Positions 54,221 to 63,669 of a stretch of DNA of 64,000 nucleotides are shown here, piece after piece. The stretch comes from Tildeniella torsiva UHER 1998/13D (GTDB taxonomy: Bacteria > Cyanobacteriota > Cyanobacteriia > Phormidesmidales > Phormidesmidaceae): contig JAHHIH010000002.1 in the NCBI GenBank assembly GCA_019358835.1, forward strand, positions 62,001-126,000. Reading direction: 5' to 3'. The first letter of the stretch is position 1, and each line of letters begins with the position of its first letter. Position numbers and translations under genes: made by a program. The notes beneath the pieces are model-generated. The model did no database searches, was not told the DNA's origin, and saw nothing but the letters and a program-made list of their open reading frames with translations.

Positions 54221-55525
54221 TTATTGATACAAAAACAATCGCTTGGCGGCGCGAGTGAAGGCGACGTAGCAGAGCTGGTTGCGCTCGATCGCAGTGCGGT
54301 TGGCGGCCATCGATGGCACATCCACAAACACATCCTGAAAGGTTGAGCCCTGACTCTTGTGGATGGTGAGGCTGTAGGCGTAGTCCACGGTGTGGAAGCG
54401 CTGCTGCAAGTCCCAAAATTCCATCCAGCGCTTTTCTTTGGCGAGAAAGTCGAGCCTAGTTTTGAACTCGGCCTGGCCCGACTCGTGCAGCACCCGCAGA
54501 GTTTTGTCATCGCCGGTTTCGGTTTCGACTTCAAGCATCCATAGGGGCCACTCGCCCTCACGACCTCGGGCGATTTTGAGCACCTCGCACTCGGCGGAGG
54601 TGGGCAGCACGATCGCCTCTTCTTCTAAACAAGGGTTGATGGCAATCAGCCGCTCGCCGGGCACAAACCGCTTGGCGTTAGGGCCGTAGATGGCGGCGCG
54701 AATGGTTTGGTTAAGCTGGGCCACCCGACGGTTGGTGTAGGCCAGGGCACGCACCTGGTCAGGATTTTTTTGGTAGGCGGGGCTGGTAAAGGCGCGAATC
54801 AGCAGGTCGTGCCAGGGTTTGCGGGGCAGCACAAAGCAGCCCTCGGTGTTGTCAGCATTGGTGTCGTTGGCGAAGCGGGGCAGTGAGTCGCGCTCCAGGT
54901 TGCGGCGAATGTCTTCGGCGATCACGCCGATCGCGCCGCCGTAGCGCACTACCTCGGTAAGCTGTGATTTGTGCACAATCTGGTGAAAGCAGGCCGACTC
55001 GGGCTCGTTGACCGGCGGCAGCTGGGCCGGGTCGCCGACAAACAAAATTTGGGTGCCCCGGTACAGGTTCGACACCGCATTCACCAGCAACTCCCACAGC
55101 TCCTGGTTGATCATCGAGCACTCGTCAATGATCACCAGGCGGTAGCGATCGATCTGGCTGGCCTGCTGGCGATCGATCGCAAATACCTGCTTACCGTTCT
55201 CTTCGTCGATCACCGGGCGCAGGCCCAGGAGCTTGCAGCAGGTCATGGCATCAATATCGAGCCGCCACTGGGCCGCCATCGCTGCCAATACTTTGGTGGC
55301 TTTGTTGCTAAAGGCGCTGAGTACAATGGGGCGATCGTCACCGCGATCGCGCAGCCCGTTGACAAATACCTGAAGCAGCGTCGTTTTGCCCGTACCCGCG
55401 TAGCCGGTCAGCAGATACAGCTTTTCGGTGCCCTGCACAAAGGCGTCCAGCGCATCCAGTGCGGCCTCTTGCTCGGCGGTAAGCGCCAGGTCAGCTTTAG
55501 CAGATTTGGATGGGGATACAGCCAT
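54221..55525 (-). CDS. RecD/Dda-like superfamily 1B helicase
   Basis: The 434-aa protein has Walker A LLTGYAGTGKTTLLQVF (about 38-54), motif II VIIDECSMINQ, motif III LFVGDPAQLPPV, and the C-terminal UvrD_C_2 module with YAYSLTIHKSQGSTFQDVFV and LCYVAFTRAAKRL. It resembles phage Dda and short RecD-like helicases, without RecBC partners. Such 5'-3' helicases act in repair or replication restart. It is upstream of nothing on its strand and separated from the Doc gene by about 65 bp. Confidence 0.9.
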   Translation of the reverse strand: MAVSPSKSAKADLALTAEQEAALDALDAFVQGTEKLYLLTGYAGTGKTTLLQVFVNGLRDRGDDRPIVLSAFSNKATKVLAAMAAQWRLDIDAMTCCKLLGLRPVIDEENGKQVFAIDRQQASQIDRYRLVIIDECSMINQELWELLVNAVSNLYRGTQILFVGDPAQLPPVNEPESACFHQIVHKSQLTEVVRYGGAIGVIAEDIRRNLERDSLPRFANDTNADNTEGCFVLPRKPWHDLLIRAFTSPAYQKNPDQVRALAYTNRRVAQLNQTIRAAIYGPNAKRFVPGERLIAINPCLEEEAIVLPTSAECEVLKIARGREGEWPLWMLEVETETGDDKTLRVLHESGQAEFKTRLDFLAKEKRWMEFWDLQQRFHTVDYAYSLTIHKSQGSTFQDVFVDVPSMAANRTAIERNQLCYVAFTRAAKRLFLYQ

Positions 55526-55589
55526 GGATGCGGAACAGATGTTCTATCCCAGATTAGCCTGCACGGTCTCAGACAGGGGAGACTTTATC

Positions 55590-56006
55590 CTAAGGCAAGC
55601 TTTGGATGGCAGCGGCAATGATGCTGGCCAACACCGGTTTATCGATCTGGCCCTGGGCAGTCTGCATCACCAGATCGTAGGCCTCGTCATCGCTCAGGGT
55701 CAGACAGTAGCCGTTGACTTCTAAAAACGTATCCATCGCCGCAAAAGCTGTCCGCTTATTGCCATCTACAAAAGGATGGTTGCGTGACAGGTGGTATAAA
55801 TATGCCGCTGCCTGCTCTGCTAGGGTCGGATGCAACAGTTCACCGCCAAAGGTGATCTTAGGCTGAGCTAGGGCAGAATCTAATAGCCCCTCATCTCGAA
55901 CGCTATGGGTACCGCCAAAGCTCTCAATCTGGTCGGCGTGGAGCAGCAAAACGTCCTCTTGGTTGAGAAAATTAGGAGTCGGCAAGGCGGCGGTAGACCT
56001 CCCCAC
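55590..56006 (-). CDS. doc: Doc/Fic-fold toxin (death-on-curing type)
   Basis: The Fic-family motif HPFVDGNKRTAFAAM (H-P-F-x-D/x-G-N-K/R) and the N-terminal VLLLHADQIESFGGTHSVRD plus LLDSALAQPKITFGG identify Doc, which in phage P1 phosphorylates EF-Tu. The frame starts inside the antitoxin gene. The true start is uncertain: TTG near 55985, just before PTPNFLNQED, overlaps the antitoxin's stop and would give 131 aa, a normal length. All core residues are intact. Confidence 0.88.
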   Translation of the reverse strand: MGRSTAALPTPNFLNQEDVLLLHADQIESFGGTHSVRDEGLLDSALAQPKITFGGELLHPTLAEQAAAYLYHLSRNHPFVDGNKRTAFAAMDTFLEVNGYCLTLSDDEAYDLVMQTAQGQIDKPVLASIIAAAIQSLP

Positions 56007-56175
56007 GTTTTTGCTTAGACCGCTGATAGGCCTGCCAGACAGCGGATTCCTCAGTTATCTCGGCTGATGGCTGGCGAGATTTGATGTAATTCAAAATTTC
56101 AGCCAGCGTTTCCACGGGCAGAGGGTCGATCGCTTCTAGAATTTGGTCTTTGAGGGTGGTAGCAGTGGTGGTCAT
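55972..56175 (-). CDS. antitoxin partner of Doc, 67 aa
   Basis: The small helical protein (ILEAIDPLPVETLAEILNYI, then AVWQAYQRSKQKRGEVYRRL) precedes and overlaps the Doc gene, as antitoxins do. It resembles short DUF2281-like antitoxins more than Phd. Its identity is inferred from position and size. Confidence 0.7.
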   Translation of the reverse strand: MTTTATTLKDQILEAIDPLPVETLAEILNYIKSRQPSAEITEESAVWQAYQRSKQKRGEVYRRLADS

Positions 56176-56282
56176 GGCTCTGGCCTCAACCTATAGGGAT
56201 TTCGAAGGTTGGTTCCGGCTCCCCTCTCCTCCCTGGGGTTGGGGGAGAGGGCTGCGGGGGCTTTGTGATCTACTAAGTTTTC

Positions 56283-57491
56283 TTAAACCACCGCCATGTC
56301 AGCCTTAATGGCAAAGATATGCCCGATGGTCTCTTCTACTGAGCGATCGGGGGTCGAAGCGCCGGAGGTGACGCCCACAGTAATAGGGCCATCGGGCAGC
56401 CAGCCCTCGGTCACGGTCAGGTCGCCATGAAGCGGTTTGTGCTCAATGCGGTTGCCGGGGCCAATGCGGCTGGCGCTGTCGATGTGGTACGAGGGAATGC
56501 TGCGATCGATCGCAATCTCTTGCAGGTGAGTGGTGTTCGACGAGTTGTAGCCGCCAATCACCACCATCAAATCCAGCTTTTCATCCACCAGCTCGAACAT
56601 AGCGTCTTGGCGCTCTTGGGTGGCGTCGCAGATGGTGTTGAAGCTGAGGAAGTGGTCGTTGAGAGCCTGGGGGCCAAATTTCTTCAAGATGGTGTGCTCG
56701 AAGAGTTTGCCGATTTGCTCAGTTTCGCCCTTGAGCATGGTGGTCTGGTTGGCCACACCGATGCGATCGAGGTCGGCGTCGGGGTCGAACCCGGCGGAGC
56801 AGGCGTTGGCAAATTTCGCCATGAATTCGGCCTTGTCGCCGCCGTTGAGAATGTAGTCGGCTACGTAATTGGCCTGGTCTAGATTCAGCACCACCAGGTA
56901 CTTGCCCGCAAAGGAGCTGGTGGCCACGGTTTCTTCGTGGTTGTACTTGCCGTGGATGATGGAGGTGTGGTCGCGTTTTTTGTGCTTTTCGACGGTGTTC
57001 CACACTTTAGAGACCCAGGGGCAGGTGGTATCGACGATGGTGCAGCCTTTATCGTTGAGCAGCTGCATTTCCTGCACGCTGGCCCCAAAGGCGGGCAGAA
57101 TCACCACGTCGCCCTGGCCCACAATCGAGAAGTCTTTTTCGCCATCGACGACTTCAATGAACTCCACCGCCATGTCTTTGAGGCGCTGGTTGACGCTGGG
57201 GTTGTGGATGATTTCGTTGGTGATCCAGATGCGCTCGGTGGGGAAGTGCTGGCGAGTTTCGTAGGCCATGGCCACCGCCCGCTCGACCCCCCAGCAAAAG
57301 CCAAAGGACTGGGCCAGCTTGATGGTGACGTTGCCGCGAGTGAGGGTGTATTGGCGATCGCGAATTTCTTGAATTAGCCCGCTGTTGTACTCGGTCTGCA
57401 TTTGCCCGGCGACCTCGTCTCCGTGGCCAAACCCCTGGCGAAAGTACTTGTCGGAGTGGTTGAGAGAGCGCTTAAAGGCCTTGGTATCCAT
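56283..57491 (-). CDS. ispH: 4-hydroxy-3-methylbut-2-enyl diphosphate reductase IspH
   Basis: IspH carries out the last step of the MEP isoprenoid pathway with a 4Fe-4S cluster. The three cluster cysteines lie in [40 protein letters not shown] and [20 protein letters not shown]. The 402-aa length is typical of the longer cyanobacterial/plant type. [18 protein letters not shown] near the C-terminus is conserved. Confidence 0.96.
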   Translation of the reverse strand: MDTKAFKRSLNHSDKYFRQGFGHGDEVAGQMQTEYNSGLIQEIRDRQYTLTRGNVTIKLAQSFGFCWGVERAVAMAYETRQHFPTERIWITNEIIHNPSVNQRLKDMAVEFIEVVDGEKDFSIVGQGDVVILPAFGASVQEMQLLNDKGCTIVDTTCPWVSKVWNTVEKHKKRDHTSIIHGKYNHEETVATSSFAGKYLVVLNLDQANYVADYILNGGDKAEFMAKFANACSAGFDPDADLDRIGVANQTTMLKGETEQIGKLFEHTILKKFGPQALNDHFLSFNTICDATQERQDAMFELVDEKLDLMVVIGGYNSSNTTHLQEIAIDRSIPSYHIDSASRIGPGNRIEHKPLHGDLTVTEGWLPDGPITVGVTSGASTPDRSVEETIGHIFAIKADMAVV

Positions 57492-57634
57492 CGAGTCTTC
57501 ACCGGGTGCAGCACGTTATCTAGGATAGCGGGTTGTGGGTGGGGGTTTGGGGTGCGATCGCCCAGTAAATTTCAATCGTTGCTCCTTAAAAAGCCCAGGC
57601 TATAGTATTGGGCAACCGCCACCCCGACCCCACC

Positions 57635-59917
57635 ATGACCGGATTTGAACCCCTGATCGGAGCCGCCGCCGCTGGCCTGGGTGGCCTAATCACCAGCCTG
57701 GTTAAAGACAAGGGCACCGAAACCCTCAAAAATCTAGACTGGGATATTGGCAAAAATCTGGCCGTAAGAAAGGCAACGGTGGATTACGTACGCCGCTACA
57801 TCGATCGCCACGGCACCCTCAAGGTTGCGTGCGTGCGAATGGACTATCCCGTTCGCCTCGACGAAATCTACACCGCCGTGCAACTGCTGGATCGCTCTGC
57901 CCTGCGCTACTTTGAGTCTGAAGATGCCCTCCAAGAGCAGTATCGTGAAAGCGGCAAACGAAACTTCAGCGTTACCAACGCCGAAAAGAAACCCGGCCTA
58001 CAAGTCGCTAATGAACAGCAATACCTGATGGTGCTGGGTGGACCAGGAGTTGGCAAATCGACTTTTTTGCGAAAAGTGGGACTGGAAGCCCTGCGAACTT
58101 TGGGCCGTCGAGATTTTGCGGGCAAAGACCCCGGCAACCTGCTAGTTCCACAAGAGACCTTCTACCAGCATCCTTGCATTCCCGTCATGCTGGAACTACG
58201 CCAGTTTGATAAGCTCGATACTAGTATTCAGTCGTTTATCTCGGAAGAACTAGAAACCTGTGGCTTTCCTCATCCAGAAGAATTGACAGAACTCTTTCTG
58301 AAAAACGGCAAGCTCTTGGTGTTGCTGGATGGCATGGATGAAGTACCTACCGCCAACCTTGATCACGCCATCAAGGAAATTAAAAAACTAGTAGATAACT
58401 ATAGCAAGATTGAGAATCCAACAGAAAAAAACCGTCGAGCCAAAAAAATATTAGATAATCCTGATACCAATCGCTTTATTGCATCTTGTCGGATCGCAGC
58501 TTATACCTTTGGCGGCTTTACACGATTCAAAGACGTGGCTATGGCCGCATTTGAAGACGAACAAATTGAGCAGTTTATAAAAAACTGGTTTCAAAAAGAC
58601 AGGGATTTAGAAGTAAATACCGCCGACCGCTGCTGGGAACTACTGAATAGCAATGATTATCGAGCAGCTAAAGAACTCGCCCAAACCCCACTGCTACTGA
58701 CCCTATTGTGCGTTGTCTATGATGAATTTCAGGACTTTCCCAAAAAGCGCCATGCGCTTTATAGCGAGGCACTAGACGTACTATTGAGAAAATGGGCTTC
58801 TGAAAAGAGGATTCAAAGGAATCCCATTTATCAAGAACTAAGCGCTGAACTGGAGTTGGATATGCTGGCCGAAATTGCTTACGCCAGCTTTGTAGATAAT
58901 CAGCTTTTTTTCTCTAAGAAAATCCTCGTTGAGCAGATTCGAGGCTTTTTAGTGGATAACCTTAATGCCCCTAACCATCTAGATGCTGAAACTGTGCTGA
59001 GAGAAATCGAAATTCAGCAGGGAATTTTGGTCGAGCGGGCACGAGATGCCTACTCTTTTTCGCACTTGACCTTCCAGGAATACCTGACGGCCAAGTGTAT
59101 CGTTGACAACCGAAAAGTTAATCAATTGGTGCGTAGCCATGTAAATCATAAGCGGTGGCGGGAAGTATTTCTATCAGTGGCGGGGTTGGCATCAGGCAGG
59201 CGCGGGGCCGACGATATGCTACTAGCAATGGAGCGGCAAGCTCAAACTTGTCTTGATAGCGATAAACTAAAAAATACTGTTGCTTGGGCGACATTGGCAT
59301 CCGAGCACTCTCCAAGAGATGCTAACCCAACAGCTAAAAGGATTGCAGCAATATTTCTTGCCCTTGCTCTCGACTGTAATGGTGCAGTTAACCGTGTCCT
59401 CACTCTCGGTCATGCACTTGATAGCATCCCCGATCTCGACCTTAACTTCACCTTTGATAGTACTCGTGGCCTCGCGATTGCCTTTGCCCGTGCTCTCAGC
59501 ATTGCTTTTGACCGTGCCCAAACCTGCGCTCTCGCCCTTGACCGTGCCCTCGCCTTCGAACGTGCTCGAAGTCTCGCCCTTGACCTCGCTAATGAGTATC
59601 AAAAAATCGGATTGTTTCCTGTTAGTTCAATAGATACAGTTATTCTGAATTTAGAACGACTAGAAGTTCAAGTTTCTGCCGAAAAAATATCTCAAGCCAA
59701 AATCAGAAAACTCAACCATGAAATTATTGAATCTTTTGTTGTAAATCTCAATATGAAGATGGAATTTTTGTCACTATCAGATCTAGAGATCAAGCAGATG
59801 ATTAACTATTTCTACATCCTAGAACTCATGATTCGTTGCAAAGAGGCAGCGGTGCGGGTGTCGCCGCAGGTGTGGGCAGGCATTGAGTCGCGCATGGTCA
59901 CAGTACCCACCGAGTGA
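57635..59917 (+). CDS. NACHT-domain NTPase (bacterial NLR-like)
   Basis: The 760-aa protein has an N-terminal hydrophobic/helical part (PLIGAAAAGLGGLITSLVKD), a NACHT core with Walker A VLGGPGVGKSTFLRKVG, Walker B region LLVLLDGMDEVP, sensor IASCRIAAYTFGGFTRF, and winged/helical segments ending SHLTFQEYLTAKCIV. A repetitive region follows (about 590-670) rich in short units of the form LA-I-A-F-x-R-A, for example AIAFARALSIAFDRAQ and ALALDRALAFERARSLALDL. Bacterial NACHT proteins include antiphage systems. I prefer the ATG at 57635 (MTGFEPLIG) over 57608. Confidence 0.88.
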   Translation: MTGFEPLIGAAAAGLGGLITSLVKDKGTETLKNLDWDIGKNLAVRKATVDYVRRYIDRHGTLKVACVRMDYPVRLDEIYTAVQLLDRSALRYFESEDALQEQYRESGKRNFSVTNAEKKPGLQVANEQQYLMVLGGPGVGKSTFLRKVGLEALRTLGRRDFAGKDPGNLLVPQETFYQHPCIPVMLELRQFDKLDTSIQSFISEELETCGFPHPEELTELFLKNGKLLVLLDGMDEVPTANLDHAIKEIKKLVDNYSKIENPTEKNRRAKKILDNPDTNRFIASCRIAAYTFGGFTRFKDVAMAAFEDEQIEQFIKNWFQKDRDLEVNTADRCWELLNSNDYRAAKELAQTPLLLTLLCVVYDEFQDFPKKRHALYSEALDVLLRKWASEKRIQRNPIYQELSAELELDMLAEIAYASFVDNQLFFSKKILVEQIRGFLVDNLNAPNHLDAETVLREIEIQQGILVERARDAYSFSHLTFQEYLTAKCIVDNRKVNQLVRSHVNHKRWREVFLSVAGLASGRRGADDMLLAMERQAQTCLDSDKLKNTVAWATLASEHSPRDANPTAKRIAAIFLALALDCNGAVNRVLTLGHALDSIPDLDLNFTFDSTRGLAIAFARALSIAFDRAQTCALALDRALAFERARSLALDLANEYQKIGLFPVSSIDTVILNLERLEVQVSAEKISQAKIRKLNHEIIESFVVNLNMKMEFLSLSDLEIKQMINYFYILELMIRCKEAAVRVSPQVWAGIESRMVTVPTE

Positions 59918-60023
59918 GCCAATTTTAGATTTGTGATTTTGGAGACTTGTTAAAATGAGATGATGTTGTGCTCCAACTTAGGAAATGACAGTGCATATAG
60001 CGATCGCGGATAAATGTTGACCT

Positions 60024-60266
60024 ATGCCAACGGTTCTAAAAGTTGGAGCCTACCGTTTCTATTTCTTTTCTAGAGAAGAAAGCCGAGTCCATATTCATAT
60101 CTCCTGTCCTGATGGAGAAGCGAAGTTTTGGTTAGAGCCAGACATAGAGTTGGCCACAAATCATAAGCTTTCGAGAGTACAACTAAAGCAGATTGAAAAG
60201 CTGGTTGAGGAACACTATGACGACTTCAGAAATGCGTGGAATCATTACTTCCCAGACAGAGGTTAG
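60024..60266 (+). CDS. DUF4160 protein
   Basis: The 80-aa protein has the DUF4160 signature: FYFFSREESRVHIHISCPDG, AKFWLEPDIELATNHKLSRV and a final helix IEKLVEEHYDDFRNAWNHYF. It overlaps the next gene (DUF2442) by about 50 bp. DUF4160-DUF2442 pairs are common and resemble toxin-antitoxin layouts, but function is unproven. Confidence 0.88.
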   Translation: MPTVLKVGAYRFYFFSREESRVHIHISCPDGEAKFWLEPDIELATNHKLSRVQLKQIEKLVEEHYDDFRNAWNHYFPDRG

Positions 60267-60480
60267 CAATATTTCGGCGAACGGTCTGTGGGTACTCTGC
60301 AACGATCGCGAGTATTTCCTGCCCTACGACCAATTTCCCTGGTTCAAAGATGCCCCCATCAAACACATCTTCAACCTGGAAGAACCTCACCCTGGCCATC
60401 TCTACTGGCCCGATCTAGATATCGATCTATCCCTTGACATCATTCAGCACCCCGATCGCTTTCCTCTGATCAGTGGATAG
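60217..60480 (+). CDS. DUF2442 protein
   Basis: The frame contains EVSNISANGLWVLCNDREYF and LPYDQFPWFKDAPIKHIFNL, then HLYWPDLDIDLSLDIIQHPD, a clear DUF2442 fold. The start is probably ATG 60217 or 60232, both inside the DUF4160 gene. It is the second gene of the coupled pair. Confidence 0.88.
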   Translation: MTTSEMRGIITSQTEVSNISANGLWVLCNDREYFLPYDQFPWFKDAPIKHIFNLEEPHPGHLYWPDLDIDLSLDIIQHPDRFPLISG

Positions 60481-60636
60481 CCTTATTGAACGGAACGCAG
60501 AAATGCAGCAGTGGGGGCGTCGTCGCAGGTATGAACGGCTAGGGCATACCTTTCTTGGTAACCCAATTCCTACAAGATGTGTAGACAGGGTTCCAGGGTG
60601 CCCCGGTAGCGATTACAACAAAAGATCCGTTTTCCT

Positions 60637-61086
60637 GTGAGGATCGTTGCTGTGAAGAAGCGTTTGCCGTCTGGTCTTGTAGTGGGGGGATGTTTGGTTG
60701 GCCTGGCGGCCTGGCTGTGGAGCGTGCCCGCTGCCGTAGCCGACCCCTGCACCGTCAACTGTCGCTCAGGGCAGATTCAGTTTACGCCGGGCGATCGCAT
60801 TACCGTGCAAGTCGTCAACGTGGGCAGCCGCCCCCTCAGCCTAGAGCAGCCACCCCTGCTCGGCCCCCGCCTGCTCTACACCGGCAACACCTTCGAAACC
60901 CAGCTCAACTGGGCCGGGCAGCCCAAACCGTCTTTCTTTTTCTGGTCGCAGGAGCGGCTACCCGTGCGGGCTCGCCTCGGTCGCCCCAGCCCCAATACCC
61001 TGCGGGTAGAAATCTACAACTCGCCCAGTGAACCGAGCGATCGCAGCATCACCATCGAAGCCGATGGCCGCGTCTCAGTAAAATAG
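60637..61086 (+). CDS. small exported protein of unknown function
   Basis: A signal peptide (VVGGCLVGLAAWLWSVPAAV, cleaved after AVA) leads to a 110-residue mature part that starts DPCTVNCRSGQIQFTPGDRI and is beta-rich (ITVQVVNVGSRPLSLEQPPL, SPNTLRVEIYNSPSEPS). Two early cysteines may form a disulphide. The start is GTG 60637 or GTG 60652. Family not recognised. Confidence 0.65.
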   Translation: MRIVAVKKRLPSGLVVGGCLVGLAAWLWSVPAAVADPCTVNCRSGQIQFTPGDRITVQVVNVGSRPLSLEQPPLLGPRLLYTGNTFETQLNWAGQPKPSFFFWSQERLPVRARLGRPSPNTLRVEIYNSPSEPSDRSITIEADGRVSVK

Positions 61087-61103
61087 CAGGATTGGGCCAG
61101 TGG

Positions 61104-61160
61104 GCCGTACCTGCTCACCTACCCACCTACTCACCCACCCACCCACTCTTCTACCCCCAC
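61104..61160. repeat. C-rich short tandem repeat
   Basis: CCTACCCACCTACTCACCC-type units, the reverse complement of the 53413 tract, lie between the exported protein gene and the convergent oxidoreductase and reach its last codons. Confidence 0.6.
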
Positions 61161-62167
61161 CCCGCCAACACCAGCTTTCCAATCGTCCTCCCCGACTCAA
61201 TCTGCGCATGGGCCTGGCGCAGGTTGGCGGCGTTGATAGGCGACAGCGTTTGCCCCAGAGAACTGCGGATAGTCTTGGCATCGATCAAGGCCGCGACCTC
61301 GTCGAGCAGGTTGCCCTGGTCGGCCATATCGGCGGTTTGGTACATCGAGCGGGTGAACATAAACTCCCAGGCAAAGGTGGCGCTTTTGTTCTTCAGCAGG
61401 TTGAGATCGAGCGGGTCAGTATTGCCGACGATGCCGACAATTTTGCCCTGGGGACGAATCAGCTCGGCCATCACGCCCCAGTAGGCATCGGTATCGCTAA
61501 AGTTGGCAATAAAATCGACCTCGCGGTGGCCGAGCTGGGCCATTTCTTCGATCAGCGCACCGCTGTAGTCCACGGTGTGGTCAGCGCCTAGCTCGCGCAC
61601 CCAGGCCTGCGACTGGGGGCGTGAGGCGGTGGCAATCACCACCAACCCCGCTAGTTTGGCCAGCTGAATGGCGATCGACCCTACTCCCCCCGCTCCGCCG
61701 ATAATTAGGATGGACTGGCCGCGATTGCCCCCAGCCCGATTGATGCCCAGGCGCGTGAACAGGGCCTCCCAGGCGGTGAGGGTAGTGAGGGGCAAAGCAG
61801 CAGCCTCCGCAAAGGAGAGGGTTTTGGGCATGGCACCTACAATCCGCTCATCCACCAGCTGAAATTCGGCGTTAGAGCCAGGGCGGGTGATGTCGCCCGC
61901 GTAGTAGACCGCATCGCCAGGCTTGAAGCGCGTCACCCCATCGCCAACGCTTTCCACCACGCCAGCGGCATCGTAGCCCAGCACCTTGGGTGGGTCTTCG
62001 ACTTTATCTTTAGGGGCACGCACCTTGGTGTCAACCGGGTTCACCGAGACCGCCTCTACCCGCACCAGAATGTCCTGGCCCGCAGGGCTGGGCTTGGGCA
62101 GGCGAGCGTCGAAAAGGGATTCTGGGTCGCTGATGGGCAAGTAGTGGGTCAGGGCAACAGCTTTCAT
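61151..62167 (-). CDS. zinc-type alcohol dehydrogenase-like / quinone oxidoreductase
   Basis: Medium-chain reductase of the ZADH1-like group: ILVRVEAVSVNPVDTKVRAP, LGYDAAGVVESVGDGVTRFK, and the NADPH-binding ILIIGGAGGVGSIAIQLAKL. The catalytic zinc ligands of true alcohol dehydrogenases are absent, so an NADPH:quinone or enoyl reductase activity is more likely. Start at 62167 (MKAVALTHY) gives 338 aa, the family norm; the 62224 start adds a non-homologous leader. Confidence 0.9.
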   Translation of the reverse strand: MKAVALTHYLPISDPESLFDARLPKPSPAGQDILVRVEAVSVNPVDTKVRAPKDKVEDPPKVLGYDAAGVVESVGDGVTRFKPGDAVYYAGDITRPGSNAEFQLVDERIVGAMPKTLSFAEAAALPLTTLTAWEALFTRLGINRAGGNRGQSILIIGGAGGVGSIAIQLAKLAGLVVIATASRPQSQAWVRELGADHTVDYSGALIEEMAQLGHREVDFIANFSDTDAYWGVMAELIRPQGKIVGIVGNTDPLDLNLLKNKSATFAWEFMFTRSMYQTADMADQGNLLDEVAALIDAKTIRSSLGQTLSPINAANLRQAHAQIESGRTIGKLVLAGWG

Positions 62168-62239
62168 AACCGATGGCAGCTCAACATCCCCAGTGTGCCT
62201 TGCCAAAGGACGCAGCGAGCACATAAACCATGAACCGAA

Positions 62240-62290
62240 TACTCCTTCTCCATCCCCCTACCCCTTACTCCCTACTCCCTCCCCAATTCG
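62240..62290. repeat. C-rich short tandem repeat
   Basis: CCCCCTACCCCTTACTCCCT-type units downstream of the MsrP-like gene. They belong to the same family as the tract at 24459, in opposite orientation. Confidence 0.6.
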
Positions 62291-62300
62291 AAAATACCGC

Positions 62301-63014
62301 CTAAAGCCCAGCAAACCACTCATACCCCCGATCGACCCAATAGCCCTGCTCGGGCCGCAGGTCATTTTCAAAGCTGATTTGCGTGACCCACTTGCTCTGC
62401 TTGTAGCCCAGCTTAATGGGCGAGGCTAGTCGCAGAGGGGCACCGTTGTCTACCGAGAGGGGCTGGCCATTTTTTTGGTAGACCATCAGCGTTTGGGGAT
62501 GCAGGGACGAGGCCAGATCCCAACTTTCGTAGTAGCCGTCGGCGGAGGTGAAGTAGACGTAGCGCGCCCCTGGCTTGGGCTGCACTAGCTTGGCCAGGGT
62601 CTGGAGTTGCACCCCACCCCACTGCACGATCGCCGCCCAGCCCTCAACGCAGACGTGGCGAATGACCATCTCCGTCAGCGGCAACGCCTGAATATCGGCC
62701 AGGGAGAGCTGCATAGGCTGGTTGACTTCGCCCCCGACCCCTAGGCGAAACTGCTCGGGGTCAAGCTGAGGCGTGGTGTTGAAGGAGTTGATCAGGAGTT
62801 TGTCGGGTTCGATCGCGCTGACCGGAAACTCAGGCACCGGGCTTTGCGAGAGCAGCAGCGCCTTGATCGCCTGGTTGAGTGGTTCAGTTACCTGCCTGAC
62901 CTGGCGCACCCCTAGGCTAGTGCCACAGCCGTTGAGCAGTAAACCGGCTCCCGAGAGCCCGGCCCCAATCAGCAGCTGGCGGCGCGAAATATGGCGAGGA
63001 AGAATGAGACCCAT
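62301..63014 (-). CDS. molybdopterin-dependent oxidoreductase (MsrP/YedY-like)
   Basis: The N-terminus has a Tat signal (ISRRQLLIGAGLSGAGLLLN) ending near a cysteine (LNGCG, possible lipobox). The sulphite-oxidase-like core has the Mo-ligand cysteine in IRHVCVEGWAAIVQWGG, then LDPEQFRLGVGGEVNQPMQL and LRLASPIKLGYKQSKWVTQI. MsrP repairs oxidised methionines in the cell envelope with electrons from a haem partner. The next gene is a cytochrome b, likely that partner. Confidence 0.88.
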   Translation of the reverse strand: MGLILPRHISRRQLLIGAGLSGAGLLLNGCGTSLGVRQVRQVTEPLNQAIKALLLSQSPVPEFPVSAIEPDKLLINSFNTTPQLDPEQFRLGVGGEVNQPMQLSLADIQALPLTEMVIRHVCVEGWAAIVQWGGVQLQTLAKLVQPKPGARYVYFTSADGYYESWDLASSLHPQTLMVYQKNGQPLSVDNGAPLRLASPIKLGYKQSKWVTQISFENDLRPEQGYWVDRGYEWFAGL

Positions 63015-63035
63015 AGGACTAGGTTGAGGTAAGGG

Positions 63036-63635
63036 CTAAAAGAACATCGACTTGACCAGGCGCAGCTGCCCCACCTTGAGGGCCAGCAGAGAGTGCACCA
63101 GAGAAAACGCCAGCACCAGGGGAACGGTCATAAAGTGGACGGTGCGCAGGGTCTGCCAGTCGCCAAAGAGAGCGGCTAGCCAATGGAGCTGGGCGGGTTT
63201 GTACATGGCCAGGCCGCTGGCGATCGCCAGCAGCAGCACCGGCACGATGATGGTGTAAATCAGCCGGTGCTTGGCGAAGTTCTTGCGCTTTTCGTTTTGG
63301 CTGGCCCGCAGGGCTTTGAGGTCGCCACTGCTGGCAAAGCGGTGCTGCCAGCGGCGGGTAACGAAGACATAAACCCCGTAGGCCAGCAGGTTGAGCGAAT
63401 ATATCCACATGATGGCGAAGTGCCAGGCTCGCCCCCCGCCCAGCCAGCCGCCCAGCAGCACCGCATCCGGGAAATCCCACCCGGCCCGCCCGCCAAACAC
63501 GGGGTTGGCGTTGTAGATCTGCAAGCCGCTGGCCATCATCAACAGCAGGGCGATGATATTCACCCAGTGAAAGGTTTTGGCCAGCAGGGCCTGGCTGGGG
63601 AGCTTGGGTTTGCGTTTTGCCACAGATGCGGTCAT
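63036..63635 (-). CDS. cytochrome b561-type membrane subunit
   Basis: Four transmembrane helices (FHWVNIIALLLMMASGLQIY, HFAIMWIYSLNLLAYGVYVF, IIVPVLLLAIASGLAMYKPA, VHFMTVPLVLAFSLVHSLLA) carry histidines placed as in Ni/Fe-hydrogenase-type cytochromes b, able to bind two haems. It is 21 bp upstream of the MsrP-like gene, same strand. Together they probably form a quinone-driven reductase. Confidence 0.88.
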   Translation of the reverse strand: MTASVAKRKPKLPSQALLAKTFHWVNIIALLLMMASGLQIYNANPVFGGRAGWDFPDAVLLGGWLGGGRAWHFAIMWIYSLNLLAYGVYVFVTRRWQHRFASSGDLKALRASQNEKRKNFAKHRLIYTIIVPVLLLAIASGLAMYKPAQLHWLAALFGDWQTLRTVHFMTVPLVLAFSLVHSLLALKVGQLRLVKSMFF

Positions 63636-63669
63636 GGGTGTACTCAGAATAAATCACGTCAAGGAGCTC

